The notes: a model not told the origin generated them from the sequence alone. Shown: positions 10,203-19,553, counted from the first letter of the stretch. The stretch: DNA of 64,000 nt from Desulfofarcimen acetoxidans DSM 771 (GCF_000024205.1 NC_013216.1:1178001-1242000), one strand, 5' to 3'. Numbers and translations: made by a program.

Positions 10203-12281
10203 ATGAATCTCATACAAAAAATCAGTACACCTATTCAATATGTAAAAACTGTTGGCCCGCAGCGTGCCTCAATGCTGCAAAAATTAGGCATATATACTGT
10301 TCGGGATATGTTGTATTATTTCCCCCGCCGCTACGAGGAAAGAAAATTAATTGAATTTGTTAATGAATGTTCTCAGGATGATACTGTTAGCGTCAGGGGT
10401 ACAGTTTTAGGTTCTCAGGATCTAAAGCTTCGTCAAGGCTTAACTGCTACAAAAGTAGCTCTAAGTGATGGTATGAATATCTTTTATGCTGTATGGTTTA
10501 ATCAGCCTCATATAAAAAAACAGATTGCTCCTGGTTTGACAATAACGGTAACCGGTAAGGTAGATCAAAGGTATGGAGCAGTACAGATAAGAGTTGCTGA
10601 TTTTGAGTTAAATAACAGCTCGGTTGCTGAAAATTACTGGTGCAGTATAGTTCCTGTCTACGCCCTGTCAGAAAAAATTAATCAAAAGTTTTTGCGCGGA
10701 CTAATAAAAACCTGCCTGGAAGAGTATACTTCTGAACAAGAAGAGTTTATACCTGAAAATTTAATCAAGAAATATAGATTACTGCCCTTAAACCGTTCCT
10801 TGCTATGGATGCACCAGCCGCAAAATATTTTAGAAACAGAAAAAGCCAGAAGGAGATTAATCTTTGAAGAATTATTTTTGTTACAGCTGTTGCTTGCTGC
10901 CCGTAAAAGAACAATTACCAGAAAACTAAAGTTTTTTACTTATTCAGATAAGAATGAAATACTGAAGAAATTTTTAAATAATTTGTCCTTTGGACTAACA
11001 CCGGCTCAGTCCAGAGTCTGGCAGGAGATTATGACTGATATGCACAGGTCTGTGCCTATGTACCGGTTGCTGCAGGGGGACGTGGGTTCGGGCAAAACAG
11101 TTATTAGTACTTTGGCTTTATTAAAGGCAGCTGAGAACGGTTTGCAGGGCGCTCTGATGGTTCCTACGGAGATCCTGGCTGAGCAGCATTATTTATTTTT
11201 AAAACGTTATATGGAGCCTCTGGGTATTAATGTAGGGTTGCTTACAGGAAAGATGAAAAAAGCCGAAAAGAATATGGCTTTTCAATTGATTGAGTCAGGT
11301 CAAATGCAAATCGTCATAGGAACACATGCCTTGATTCAAGAAAATATAGCCTTTAAACATCTGGCAATGGCAGTAATAGATGAGCAGCATCGCTTCGGGG
11401 TGCGCCAGAGAGCCACTTTGCAAGACAAAGGGATTTGCCCGGATATGCTGGTCATGACTGCTACCCCCATACCCAGAACTCTGGCCATGACTCTTTACGG
11501 GGATTTGGATATTTCGGTTATTGATCAACTGCCACCTGGCAGAAAGCCAATAAAAACTCATGTTATTTACGAAAATAAACTGCCTGACACATATGAATTT
11601 ATGCGTAAACAGATAAGAATCGGACGCCAGGCTTATATTATTTGTCCTCTTGTGGAAGAGTCTGAGCATGTGGAAAGCCAGGCCGCTATTGATTTAGCCT
11701 TAGAATTGTCTGAGGGTGAACTGGCTGATTTTAGTGTTGGTTTGCTGCATGGTAGAATGAAATCAGAACTAAAAGAAGAAGTAATGACAAAGTTCCGTTT
11801 AGGTGAAATAGATGCACTGGTTACTACCACTGTTATCGAAGTTGGGGTGGATGTGCCCAATGCAACGGTTATGGTAATTTTGGATGCGGATCGCTTCGGT
11901 TTAGCACAATTGCATCAGTTAAGGGGAAGAGTAGGCAGGGGATTAGAGCAGTCTTATTGTATTTTAGTGGCCAACCCCAAAACCGATGAAGCCAGGGCCA
12001 GGTTGGCCGCAATGCACAGATCTGAGGATGGTTTTTATCTGGCTGAGCAGGATTTGCGAATACGCGGTCCGGGAGAATTTTGCGGTACGAGGCAATCAGG
12101 TCTGCCTGACTTAAAGGTTGCGGACCTGATTCGCGATTGGAAAATTCTTGAGGTTGCCAGACAAGAAGCGATAGATTTATTAGCCTCTGACCCAGAATTG
12201 AAAAAACCGGAAAATGAAGCCTTGTTGAGAGAAATCAGAACCAGATTCCCGGATAGTGTGCAGTTTGCTCATATAGGATGA
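10203..12281 (+). CDS. recG: ATP-dependent DNA helicase RecG
   Basis: A 692-residue RecG (Bacillus RecG is 682). The wedge/OB domain is N-terminal; the superfamily 2 helicase motifs follow: GDVGSGKT (motif I), DEQHRFG (motif II), TATPIPRT (motif III), and QLRGRVGRG (motif VI). RecG remodels stalled replication forks and Holliday junctions. ATG 10203 is chosen, giving MNLIQKIS; GGGGTGG lies about 7 bp upstream. A longer in-frame start at 10143 has no ribosome binding site and no family homology that I can see. Confidence 0.97.
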   Translation: MNLIQKISTPIQYVKTVGPQRASMLQKLGIYTVRDMLYYFPRRYEERKLIEFVNECSQDDTVSVRGTVLGSQDLKLRQGLTATKVALSDGMNIFYAVWFNQPHIKKQIAPGLTITVTGKVDQRYGAVQIRVADFELNNSSVAENYWCSIVPVYALSEKINQKFLRGLIKTCLEEYTSEQEEFIPENLIKKYRLLPLNRSLLWMHQPQNILETEKARRRLIFEELFLLQLLLAARKRTITRKLKFFTYSDKNEILKKFLNNLSFGLTPAQSRVWQEIMTDMHRSVPMYRLLQGDVGSGKTVISTLALLKAAENGLQGALMVPTEILAEQHYLFLKRYMEPLGINVGLLTGKMKKAEKNMAFQLIESGQMQIVIGTHALIQENIAFKHLAMAVIDEQHRFGVRQRATLQDKGICPDMLVMTATPIPRTLAMTLYGDLDISVIDQLPPGRKPIKTHVIYENKLPDTYEFMRKQIRIGRQAYIICPLVEESEHVESQAAIDLALELSEGELADFSVGLLHGRMKSELKEEVMTKFRLGEIDALVTTTVIEVGVDVPNATVMVILDADRFGLAQLHQLRGRVGRGLEQSYCILVANPKTDEARARLAAMHRSEDGFYLAEQDLRIRGPGEFCGTRQSGLPDLKVADLIRDWKILEVARQEAIDLLASDPELKKPENEALLREIRTRFPDSVQFAHIG

Positions 12282-12377
12282 GATTCATTTTCGGGGTTAA
12301 TGGCAATTAGGTTTTAAGTTACCTATTTCACGATATAACCCTATAATTTTTCATACATTTTATTTTTCCGTTTGAAC

Positions 12378-12384
12378 CATACTA
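12378..12384 (+). promoter_or_regulatory. Forespore-type -10 element before the SASP gene
   Basis: CATACTA fits the sigma-G/F -10 consensus CATnnTA and lies 47 bp before a gene that is sigma-G dependent in all studied spore formers. No equally good -35 is seen, so the call rests mainly on context. Confidence 0.4.
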
Positions 12385-12430
12385 TGATTAGCTTCACAAC
12401 AAAAAAAAATTTAAAGGGGGATATCAAGAA

Positions 12431-12700
12431 ATGTCGCGTAATAGAAATCAGCCAGTAACTCCAGGTGCTAAGTCCGCTTTAAACAACATGAAATTTGAAA
12501 TTGCCAATGAGTTGGGTATAAATGATTATGCAAATATGGATAAGGGGTCATTGCCCAGTCGTGTTAACGGTTATGTTGGTGGAAATATGACTAAGAAGTT
12601 GGTTGCTTTTGCCGAGCAAGCCCTGCAGAACGGTGCTACTCCACAGGTAGTACAGTCTGCACAATTGGAAACCCCGCAAACTCAGGGACAAAGTCAATAA
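12431..12700 (+). CDS. Alpha/beta-type small acid-soluble spore protein
   Basis: An 89-residue SASP that coats and protects DNA in dormant spores. The first conserved block has MKFEIANELGI, which contains the GPR cleavage consensus (cut after the Glu); the second has GNMTKKLV near residues 51-58. The tail after about 70 is Gln/Thr-rich and poorly conserved. ATG start after AAAGGGGG. It faces gpr, the protease that degrades it at germination. Confidence 0.93.
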   Translation: MSRNRNQPVTPGAKSALNNMKFEIANELGINDYANMDKGSLPSRVNGYVGGNMTKKLVAFAEQALQNGATPQVVQSAQLETPQTQGQSQ

Positions 12701-12737
12701 CTATAAAAATGTACAACTTAATAAACATTGGTATTAT

Positions 12738-12761
12738 GCAGGCGGGGGAGACCCCGCTTGC
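12738..12761. terminator. Bidirectional terminator between SASP gene and gpr
   Basis: GCAGGCGGGG GAGA CCCCGCTTGC: a 10 bp stem with one G-T pair and a 4-nt loop, flanked by AT-rich sequence on both sides. It can serve both convergent genes. Confidence 0.75.
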
Positions 12762-12775
12762 TCAATTTAATACTC

Positions 12776-13756
12776 TTATTGAAGATATAAACTGTAGTCA
12801 TCTGCGGTTATGGAGGAATGAAGTGACATAGATATTGCACCTGCAATTATCTTAGCTGTTTCCTTAATTAAATCATCTACTTCTCGAGGTGTTACCATAA
12901 GATTGCCTGCAAAAGGTTCTAAAACTTTGCCGGTTGCTTGTTGCACAATTTCCGGGTTAATGTTGAAGTTTTGCGCTAGACCGGGGTTTTCACTGATACT
13001 CTCAAAAATCTGGTTGAAGGTGTCCTGAACTATGATAGCTGCATGAACAACTGTAGGTACCCCTATTGCTATAACGCGTACACCCATTGTTTCCTGGTTG
13101 ATGCCTTTTCTTGTATTACCCACACCCGAACCTGGATTTATGCCTGTATCTGCCAGTTGAATGGTAGTGCTGATTCTGTTCACATTGCGAGCGGCCAGAG
13201 AATCTATAGCTATTATTAAATCAGGTTTAATTTTATCTACCACGCCTTTAATTATTTCCGCTGTTTCAATCCCTGTGATACCTAAGACTCCCGGTGCCAA
13301 AGCACTAACACATCGCATGCCCCCGTGCAGTTCTTCCGGCGCATAGTTATGGAGATGTCTGGTCACCAGACTGTATTTTACAACTGTTGGCCCCAGGGCG
13401 TCGGGAGTAGCATTCCAGTTGCCCAATCCAATTAATAAGACGGATGCGTCTTGAGATAAATTAATTATTTGTCCTAAATGTTTAGACAGAATCTTAGCTA
13501 CCTCATGGTGAGCCTGGCGGTTGTTTTCGCGTATAACAGGAGCTTCTACGGTAATATAGTTACCGCAGGGTTTGCCCATTAATGCTTCCGCTGATTTTTC
13601 AGTTATTTTTACAGTTGTTACCGATGCAAAGGTATATTGCTCTTTGTTCACCGTTACTCCTGGAATTTCTTGCCCTGTTTGTCCACGCAGCAATTCATGA
13701 GCTTCTACGGCCAGATCTAAATTGATGCCGAAAGTTTTACAGCACTCTGAAATCAA
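12776..13756 (-). CDS. gpr: GPR germination endopeptidase
   Basis: A 326-residue spore protease (peptidase family M... formerly A25, atypical aspartic-type) that degrades SASPs during germination. Family segments are VLLIGLGNWNATPDALGP, PGVLGITGIETAEI, IAIDSLAAR and NPGSGVGNTRKGI. The N-terminal FGINLDLAVEAHELL corresponds to the propeptide region removed on activation. The start is TTG at 13756 after AGGGGGGT at good distance. Convergent with the SASP gene, its substrate. Confidence 0.95.
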   Translation of the reverse strand: MISECCKTFGINLDLAVEAHELLRGQTGQEIPGVTVNKEQYTFASVTTVKITEKSAEALMGKPCGNYITVEAPVIRENNRQAHHEVAKILSKHLGQIINLSQDASVLLIGLGNWNATPDALGPTVVKYSLVTRHLHNYAPEELHGGMRCVSALAPGVLGITGIETAEIIKGVVDKIKPDLIIAIDSLAARNVNRISTTIQLADTGINPGSGVGNTRKGINQETMGVRVIAIGVPTVVHAAIIVQDTFNQIFESISENPGLAQNFNINPEIVQQATGKVLEPFAGNLMVTPREVDDLIKETAKIIAGAISMSLHSSITADDYSLYLQ

Positions 13757-13889
13757 TTTTTTACCCCCCTAAGTTACTAACATATATGCTTACCCGCAGA
13801 GGTTAATTTATGCAAATTTTTATATAAAGTTTATAAAAAAATATTAATATTTGTAAAATGGAAAATTCGATTTTTTTTTCCTTGTATGT

Positions 13890-13895
13890 TATAAT
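13890..13895 (+). promoter_or_regulatory. -10 element close to rsmD
   Basis: A perfect TATAAT 10 bp upstream of the first possible ATG of rsmD. The -35 (around 13866) is poor. If used, transcription would begin near 13902, at or next to that ATG, arguing for a downstream translation start. Confidence 0.45.
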
Positions 13896-13904
13896 GTAAT
13901 CAGT

Positions 13905-14492
13905 ATGGTTTTGAATCTTGTCTTACGGGGAGGGTTTCAAATCCGTGTTATATCAGGATCAGTTAAGGGCAGACGCTTAAAATCTCCAGGAAATTTGAAA
14001 ATTAGACCGACAGCTGATCGAGTAAAAGAAGCACTTTTTAATATAATCAGAGACAGGGTACCGGGCAGTATTTTTCTTGATTTATTTGCAGGTACAGGAA
14101 ATATAGGAATTGAGGCATTAAGCCGTGGGGCTTCTATGGTTGTTTTTGTTGAGCAGCACTATAAAACCATACAGCTGATAAAAGAAAATTTGGGTTTGAC
14201 TGGTTTCAATGATTATGCTACCTTGTTAAAGGGAAACATTCCTTCTTGTTTTAGCAGTTTGGGTGCAATGTCTTATAAATATGATTTGATTTTTATGGAT
14301 CCGCCTTATTTGAAGGATTTAATAAATTGTGCTTTATCTGGAATAGATGAATATGATTTATTGCTTCCAGGTGGACAGGCTATTGTGGAGTGCAGTAAAC
14401 TGGAGGATTTACCCCTAGAGGTTAATAAATTGCGGCTAATACGACAGGAAAAATACGGAGATACGATATTAGGCTTTTATATGGATATCTAA
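13905..14492 (+). CDS. rsmD: 16S rRNA (guanine966-N2)-methyltransferase RsmD
   Basis: An RsmD methyltransferase (about 183-195 residues depending on start) that methylates G966 of 16S rRNA. The SAM-binding motif LDLFAGTGNIGIEALSRGA and the catalytic FMDPPY are clear. The coordinates use the first ATG (13905), which has no ribosome binding site. A GGGGAGGG at 13927-13934 lies 6 bp before ATC at 13941, and the family N-terminus (M-RVISG) aligns with IRVISG there, so initiation at ATC 13941 is likely. First gene of rsmD-coaD-coiled-coil protein. Confidence 0.93.
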   Translation: MVLNLVLRGGFQIRVISGSVKGRRLKSPGNLKIRPTADRVKEALFNIIRDRVPGSIFLDLFAGTGNIGIEALSRGASMVVFVEQHYKTIQLIKENLGLTGFNDYATLLKGNIPSCFSSLGAMSYKYDLIFMDPPYLKDLINCALSGIDEYDLLLPGGQAIVECSKLEDLPLEVNKLRLIRQEKYGDTILGFYMDI

Positions 14493-14511
14493 CAATGTGG
14501 GGGGATTTCCT

Positions 14512-15009
14512 TTGCGGATTGGGGTATATCCGGGCAGTTTTGATCCGGTAACCAACGGCCATCTGGATGTTATTGAAAGGGCAGCTTTGCTATTTGATCG
14601 TGTAATTGTTGCTGTGTCTAGGAATGTAAGTAAAAATCCTCTTTTTACCGTTTCCGAGCGAGTCGCGACTTTGCAGCAGGTGCTCATACCTTATTATAAT
14701 GTGGTGGTGGATTCTTTTGACGGGCTTACAGCTTTTTATGCCAGACAGCAGGGGGCGCAAGCTATAATAAGAGGATTGCGAGCCATATCAGATTTTGAGA
14801 CAGAGTTTATGATGGCCTTAACAAATAAAAAAATTGTTTCTTCTGTGGAGACTGTGTTTTTGATGACGAGAGCAGAGTATTCATTTATTAGTTCGTCAGC
14901 GGTAAAAGAACTGGCCTCGTTTGGTGGTTGTGTGGAAACCATGGTTCCCCCGCTGGTTGAGCAGAAACTTAGAGAGAAGTTTGCTTTCAAAGTTAAAGGG
15001 GAGGGATAG
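14512..15009 (+). CDS. coaD: Phosphopantetheine adenylyltransferase
   Basis: A 165-residue CoaD, which transfers AMP to 4'-phosphopantetheine, the penultimate step of coenzyme A synthesis. Nucleotidyltransferase motifs are VYPGSFDPVTNGHLD (HxGH-type), RGLRAISDFE, and SFISSSAVKE (the ISSS/T motif). The start is TTG 14512, preceded by a GGGGGGA 7 bp upstream, giving MRIGVYPGSFDP as in relatives. It follows rsmD by 19 bp, the usual gene order. Confidence 0.97.
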   Translation: MRIGVYPGSFDPVTNGHLDVIERAALLFDRVIVAVSRNVSKNPLFTVSERVATLQQVLIPYYNVVVDSFDGLTAFYARQQGAQAIIRGLRAISDFETEFMMALTNKKIVSSVETVFLMTRAEYSFISSSAVKELASFGGCVETMVPPLVEQKLREKFAFKVKGEG

Positions 15010-15013
15010 CTCG

Positions 15014-15475
15014 GTGGAGCTTTTCAATGTTTTAAACGAGTTAGAGGAATTAATCGAGAGCAGTACTAAGATACCTTTTTCCAGAAAGGTACTGGTGGAT
15101 GAGGAGAAAGTGCTGGATTATCTTGATCGTATTAGGGCTGTTTTGCCGGAGGAAGTACGGCAGGCCAAGTGGGTTGTACAAGAACGGGAGAAAGTTTTGT
15201 CAGATACAAAAAAAGAAGCCAGTAAGCTTATAGAAAACGCGCAAAAACAAGTAATGCAGCAGGCTGATGAAAGTGAAATTGTTCAACAATCAAGAATTAT
15301 AGCAGAGGAAATAGTGGAGCAGTCAAAAATGGTGTCACAGGAAATGAGAGAAGGTGCCCGTATTTATGCGGATGATATATTAAAAGGTTTAGAAGACAAT
15401 TTGGGCAAGTTGTTAAACGAGATACAACAAGGTAGGTTGGAACTGCAGGGTATCAAAAAAGAGACGGGTTATTAA
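15014..15475 (+). CDS. Coiled-coil protein downstream of coaD
   Basis: A 153-residue, highly charged protein, probably a long coiled coil from about residue 45 onward, rich in Glu, Gln and Lys with no membrane segment. Similar small proteins follow coaD in other clostridia and are often labelled 'ATPase' because of weak likeness to the b/H subunit stalks of rotary ATPases. Function unknown. The GTG start at 15014 follows GGGGAGGG. The last nine codons form one arm of a 24 bp inverted-repeat terminator. Confidence 0.8.
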   Translation: MELFNVLNELEELIESSTKIPFSRKVLVDEEKVLDYLDRIRAVLPEEVRQAKWVVQEREKVLSDTKKEASKLIENAQKQVMQQADESEIVQQSRIIAEEIVEQSKMVSQEMREGARIYADDILKGLEDNLGKLLNEIQQGRLELQGIKKETGY

Positions 15476-15497
15476 CCCGTCTCTTTTTTGATACCCT
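15447..15497. terminator. Bidirectional terminator overlapping a 3' coding end
   Basis: A perfect 24 bp inverted repeat with a 3-nt ATT loop. The arm core is AAAAAAGAGACGGGTT / AACCCGTCTCTTTTTT, so there is a T run in either direction. The left arm lies inside the coiled-coil gene and the stop codon sits at the loop. It separates the rsmD-coaD operon from convergent ackA. Confidence 0.93.
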
Positions 15498-15500
15498 AAA

Positions 15501-15553
15501 AAATCATGCTTATGATAGATATGTTTGAAAGTAATCTTAAGCGACTTTCTTTG
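15501..15553 (-). repeat. Intergenic repeat, shortened copy D
   Basis: On the minus strand this holds AAGAAAGTCGCTTAAG at one end and CATAAGCATGATTT at the other, the same two ends as copies at 26010, 41564 and 61136, but lacks about 60-90 bp of middle sequence including the GGAAATTAT motif. The GCATGATTT end is about 3 bp from the inverted-repeat terminator. Confidence 0.6.
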
Positions 15554-15587
15554 TAAATTTACTTATTTGGTTAATTTAAAACCAGTT

Positions 15588-16781
15588 CTAGCCGCATAAT
15601 ACTTTGGTATCGCGGGCGATAACCAACTCCTCATTGGTAGGAATGAGAAGAATGGCTACTTTTGAACCGTCCTTGGCCATGTTTACTTCTTTACCCCTTA
15701 CATCGTTTTTAACCGGATCCAGTTCGGTTCCTAAGAATTGAAGTCCTTCACAAATCATGGCACGCAGGTCTATAGCATTTTCACCAATACCAGCGGTGAA
15801 TACGATAGCATCTACGCCGTTCATAACAGCTGCGTAAGAACCGATATATTTACGTACATAGTGGGCATAAACCTCCAGAGCTATTTGGGCTTTGTGGTTG
15901 CCATCACTCATAGCTTGACCGATGTCCCTCATATCTGAGGAAATACCCGATATACCCAGCATACCTGATTTTTTGTTCAAGATGTTATCGATTTCTTTTC
16001 CGGAAAGACCTTCTTTTTCCATCAAAAAGGGCAGTATAGCTGAATCAATGGAACCGCAGCGGGTACCCATAACCAGTCCTTCCAGTGGGGTGAAGCCCAT
16101 CGAAGTGTCAACTACCTTACCATTTTTCACAGCAGCAATACTGGCGCCGTTGCCCAAGTGACAGGTAATAACCTTGACTTCGGAAGGGTCTTTTCCCAGC
16201 ATAACAGCCGCTCTTTGAGCCACATATTTATGCGAGGTACCGTGGAAACCGTAACGGCGTATTTTATACTTTTCATAATATTCGTAAGGAATGCCGTAGA
16301 TGTAGGAAGCTTCTGGCATAGTTTGGTGAAAAGCAGTATCGAAAACTGCAACTTGCGGTGTATCGGGCATCAATTCTTGACAGGCTTCAATTCCCATGAT
16401 ATTAGCCGGGTTGTGTAAAGGAGCCAGTTCTTTGCAGTCAACTATAGCTTTCATAATTTCTTCAGTAACGATTGCTGAATCAGTAAAAGTCTCTCCGCCA
16501 TGTACTACCCTGTGACCTACTGCGTCAATTTCTTTCATATCGCCGATTACACCATGCTCTGCATTAATCAATGCATCCAGCACCAGCTTAATAGCTACTG
16601 TATGGGTGGGCATTTCCGTTTCAATTCGCACCTTATCTTTACCGGTGGGTTCATGAGTTAAAAAAGAACCGGCGATTCCAATTCTTTCAACCAGGCCTTT
16701 AGCCAGCAGGTTTTCGGTAGTCATGTCCAGTAGTTGATACTTTAAGGATGAGGAACCACAGTTCATTACCAGTACTTTCAT
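15588..16781 (-). CDS. ackA: Acetate kinase
   Basis: A 397-residue acetate kinase, which interconverts acetyl phosphate + ADP and acetate + ATP. ASKHA family signatures: [15 protein letters not shown] at the N-terminus, [21 protein letters not shown], and FTAGIGEN. The ATG start at 16781 follows AAGGAGG. It lies 113 bp downstream of pta; together they link acetyl-CoA to ATP or, in reverse, activate acetate. Confidence 0.98.
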   Translation of the reverse strand: MKVLVMNCGSSSLKYQLLDMTTENLLAKGLVERIGIAGSFLTHEPTGKDKVRIETEMPTHTVAIKLVLDALINAEHGVIGDMKEIDAVGHRVVHGGETFTDSAIVTEEIMKAIVDCKELAPLHNPANIMGIEACQELMPDTPQVAVFDTAFHQTMPEASYIYGIPYEYYEKYKIRRYGFHGTSHKYVAQRAAVMLGKDPSEVKVITCHLGNGASIAAVKNGKVVDTSMGFTPLEGLVMGTRCGSIDSAILPFLMEKEGLSGKEIDNILNKKSGMLGISGISSDMRDIGQAMSDGNHKAQIALEVYAHYVRKYIGSYAAVMNGVDAIVFTAGIGENAIDLRAMICEGLQFLGTELDPVKNDVRGKEVNMAKDGSKVAILLIPTNEELVIARDTKVLCG

Positions 16782-16894
16782 TTAAATTTCCTCCTTAAAA
16801 ATTATTGTGAATATTTTTATCATTTTGTATAAGCCCACACCTGGTATAAGGTGCGGATAGGCTTGCGGCCTGTTTATATCATATATATGATGGA

Positions 16895-17899
16895 TTATTT
16901 AGTTGCCTGTGCCTGACAAACTGTAATAGCTGTTACGTTAACAATGTCTTCAACGCTGCAACCGCGTGACAGATCGTTTACCGGCTTGGCAATACCCTGT
17001 AAAACAGGTCCGATAGCTTCGGCGCCGGCTAATCGCTGGACTAATTTGTAGCCAATATTGCCTGCCTGCAGATCAGGGAATACCAGCACGTTGCATTTCC
17101 CCGCAACCTCACTGCCAGGTGCTTTGGATGCTCCAACTTTAGCGACAATAGCGGCGTCAGCCTGGAATTCACCGTCCACCACCAGATCAGCATATCTTTC
17201 TTTAGCAATTTTGGTAGCTTCCTGGACTTTGCTTACCAGTTCGTGTTTTGCACTGCCTTTTGTAGAGAAGGAAAGCATGCCTACTTTGGGTTCAGTTATG
17301 TTAGCGATAGACTTGGCCGATTGAGCTGAGGCATAAGCAATTTCAGCCATTTGTTCCGCATTAGGGTTGGGATTGACAGCACAGTCAGCAAAAATCATTA
17401 CACCTTCTTGTCCATATTCTGCAGTAGGCATAATCATAACAAAGCAGCTTGATACTGTTGAGATGCCTGGGGAGGTTTTAATTATTTGTAAAGCCGGTCT
17501 TAATACATCTCCTGTAGTGTTTATAGCGCCTGCCACCATACCGTCAGCTTCACCCAGCTTGACCATCATGGCTCCGAAATAAAGGGGATTTAATAGTAAG
17601 GCTTTGGCTTCATCAGCTGTCATACCCTTTGATTTACGGATTTCTGCCAGTTTTTCGGCATATTCGGTCATTTTATCAGTGGTTGCCGGGTCTACAATGC
17701 CAATGCCATCTAAGCTTACGCCCAGGCTGGCGGCTGATGTTTTTACAGTATCAACATTACCTAATAATGTTACTTTGGCAATACCTTCTTTGATAATGGC
17801 TTCTGCTGCCTTAATTGTTCTTTCATCTTCTGATTCGGGCAGTACAATAGTCTGTGGGTTAGCTTTGGCTCTGGCTTTAATTTGATCCAACAGATTCAC
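16895..17899 (-). CDS. pta: Phosphate acetyltransferase
   Basis: A 334-residue single-domain phosphotransacetylase (acetyl-CoA + Pi to acetyl phosphate + CoA), lacking the N-terminal DRTGG-type domains of long enterobacterial Pta. Typical blocks are LPESEDERTIKAA near the N-terminus, YFGAMMVKLGEADGMVAGA, and VFPDLQAGNIGYKLVQRL. GTG start at 17899 after AAGGAGGTAATT. Upstream gene of pta-ackA. Confidence 0.97.
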   Translation of the reverse strand: MNLLDQIKARAKANPQTIVLPESEDERTIKAAEAIIKEGIAKVTLLGNVDTVKTSAASLGVSLDGIGIVDPATTDKMTEYAEKLAEIRKSKGMTADEAKALLLNPLYFGAMMVKLGEADGMVAGAINTTGDVLRPALQIIKTSPGISTVSSCFVMIMPTAEYGQEGVMIFADCAVNPNPNAEQMAEIAYASAQSAKSIANITEPKVGMLSFSTKGSAKHELVSKVQEATKIAKERYADLVVDGEFQADAAIVAKVGASKAPGSEVAGKCNVLVFPDLQAGNIGYKLVQRLAGAEAIGPVLQGIAKPVNDLSRGCSVEDIVNVTAITVCQAQATK

Positions 17900-18137
17900 G
17901 GTTAATTACCTCCTTAGTAGACTTTTATTTTAATTTGGGGGCTAAATATAAAGTTAATTTAACCCATTATAATATCCATATTATTACCATATAATATTTA
18001 TATGGCTAACTTTAATGATAACACAATGTTTAGTGATATTTAATGTCAACAGGATATGTGAGACTATCAAAATATTTGAGAATTGCATATATTTTCTAGT
18101 TTGCCTGAATATTCTTGATATTTGGCTTGCGCTCCTC

Positions 18138-19442
18138 TTATTTATAAACAAAAGATTTCATGCTTTTTAACAGCTGCAGCAATATAGCCAATGCTATCGG
18201 TAGCAAGATAAGCAGTGTTAATAATGAGAAGGAGAACAGTAAGTTGGCGGTAAGAGAAACTGTCCGCTGCCCGTAAGCGGCTATAACGGGTTTTGCCAGA
18301 GCCAGTGTTTCGCCATAGGAGTAGCCGGCCAGTATATAAGTGTAGAGACCTGCAATACAAGCATGGGCTATACGTCCAAGAACAAAGGGTAAAATTCTGA
18401 TATCGGTTTCAGCGATCATGCTGGCAACTTGAGCGTGAACTGAAAGCCCTCCCCAACCGAGAATTATGGCAACCGCAACAAGCTTTTGCAATAAGGGCGC
18501 TGTAGTCTCACAGACTGACTTGGTTCCTAATGTCATTTCCCAAAAACCGGTTCCTAAACTTTGCAATAGTTCCGGTGAAATACCTAACGGAATCAATAAA
18601 ATACCAAAAAAATCTCCCATTAAATGAATGAGCCCTGTGTTAGTAAATATGCGAATGAGAACAGCAAACAAAATTATAAATCCACCGATAGCTAACAAAT
18701 TAGAAACTGAATTTTTTACTACGTCACTCATTATTCTTCCTACAGGACGGTTTTCCCTGCTTTGAACAGTTAACATCTGGCGAATGGCCCTTTTTAGGAT
18801 GTTTCCTGCCGAAAAAGCCGGGGCAATTGCTTCCCGATCATTTCTTGAGTAAAATCTAAGGCATATGCCTAAAGTTAAGCTGGCTAAATAGTGAGCACCG
18901 GCTATAACAAGTCCCAGTTCCGGCTTATTAAACATTCCTACTGCAACAGCAACCAGCATAAAAAGTGGGCTGGAATTATTAGTAAAGCAAATAAGACGCT
19001 CAGCTTCAATCCTGGTACAGAGTTTTTCCTGGCGCAGTTTGGCTGTAACCATAGCACCGATAGGAAATCCGGAAGTAAAACCGATGGCCAGTACAAATGA
19101 ACCTGAACCCGGCAGGTTAAATACCGGACGCATCACAGGTTCCAGAAGAATACCCATGAAATGAACTACACCGAAGGCCATTAACAACTCCGAGGCAATG
19201 AAAAAGGGCAGTAAAGATGGCAGAACAATTTCAAACCAGGTCTTTAACCCTTTTACTGAACCCTCGTAAACTATTTGCGGTTGTAGTATCATGGCTATAA
19301 TAAAAAAAATGCTGCATGCTGTCCAAAAAATTTTGCCTGAGTGATTGGTGTATTTCCTGCTGGGGAAAGCATATTTAATTGTCAATACGGACATCACAGC
19401 TATGGCAAAAATAGTAATGAAAATAAGCATAATAGTTATCAC
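18138..19442 (-). CDS. ylbJ: Sporulation integral membrane protein YlbJ
   Basis: A 434-residue polytopic membrane protein with about 9-10 hydrophobic segments, matching YlbJ, a sigma-E-controlled protein required for heat-resistant spores in Bacillus. Nucleoside-recognition-like (Gate) repeats: SFVLAIGFTSGFPIGAMVTA in the first half and GTGFWEMTLGTKSVCET in the second. The GTG at 19442 and the ATG at 19430 both lack a good ribosome binding site. ylbJ sits near coaD in Bacillus too, so the context is conserved. Confidence 0.9.
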   Translation of the reverse strand: MITIMLIFITIFAIAVMSVLTIKYAFPSRKYTNHSGKIFWTACSIFFIIAMILQPQIVYEGSVKGLKTWFEIVLPSLLPFFIASELLMAFGVVHFMGILLEPVMRPVFNLPGSGSFVLAIGFTSGFPIGAMVTAKLRQEKLCTRIEAERLICFTNNSSPLFMLVAVAVGMFNKPELGLVIAGAHYLASLTLGICLRFYSRNDREAIAPAFSAGNILKRAIRQMLTVQSRENRPVGRIMSDVVKNSVSNLLAIGGFIILFAVLIRIFTNTGLIHLMGDFFGILLIPLGISPELLQSLGTGFWEMTLGTKSVCETTAPLLQKLVAVAIILGWGGLSVHAQVASMIAETDIRILPFVLGRIAHACIAGLYTYILAGYSYGETLALAKPVIAAYGQRTVSLTANLLFSFSLLTLLILLPIALAILLQLLKSMKSFVYK

Positions 19443-19553
19443 CAGTTGTGTTAAAATTTATTATAATAAAATATTTATGTTCTGGGTAGAGGTATTAGAA
19501 TAAAAAAATAGATTTATTGAAAAATTAAGAAAACTGGCAGCGCATGAAAAAAC

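Noticed and set aside
16831-16864. Imperfect hairpin AAGCC-CACCT...AGGTG-GGCTT between pta and ackA
   Set aside because: Short interrupted stem and no T run in the minus direction; too weak to call a terminator.
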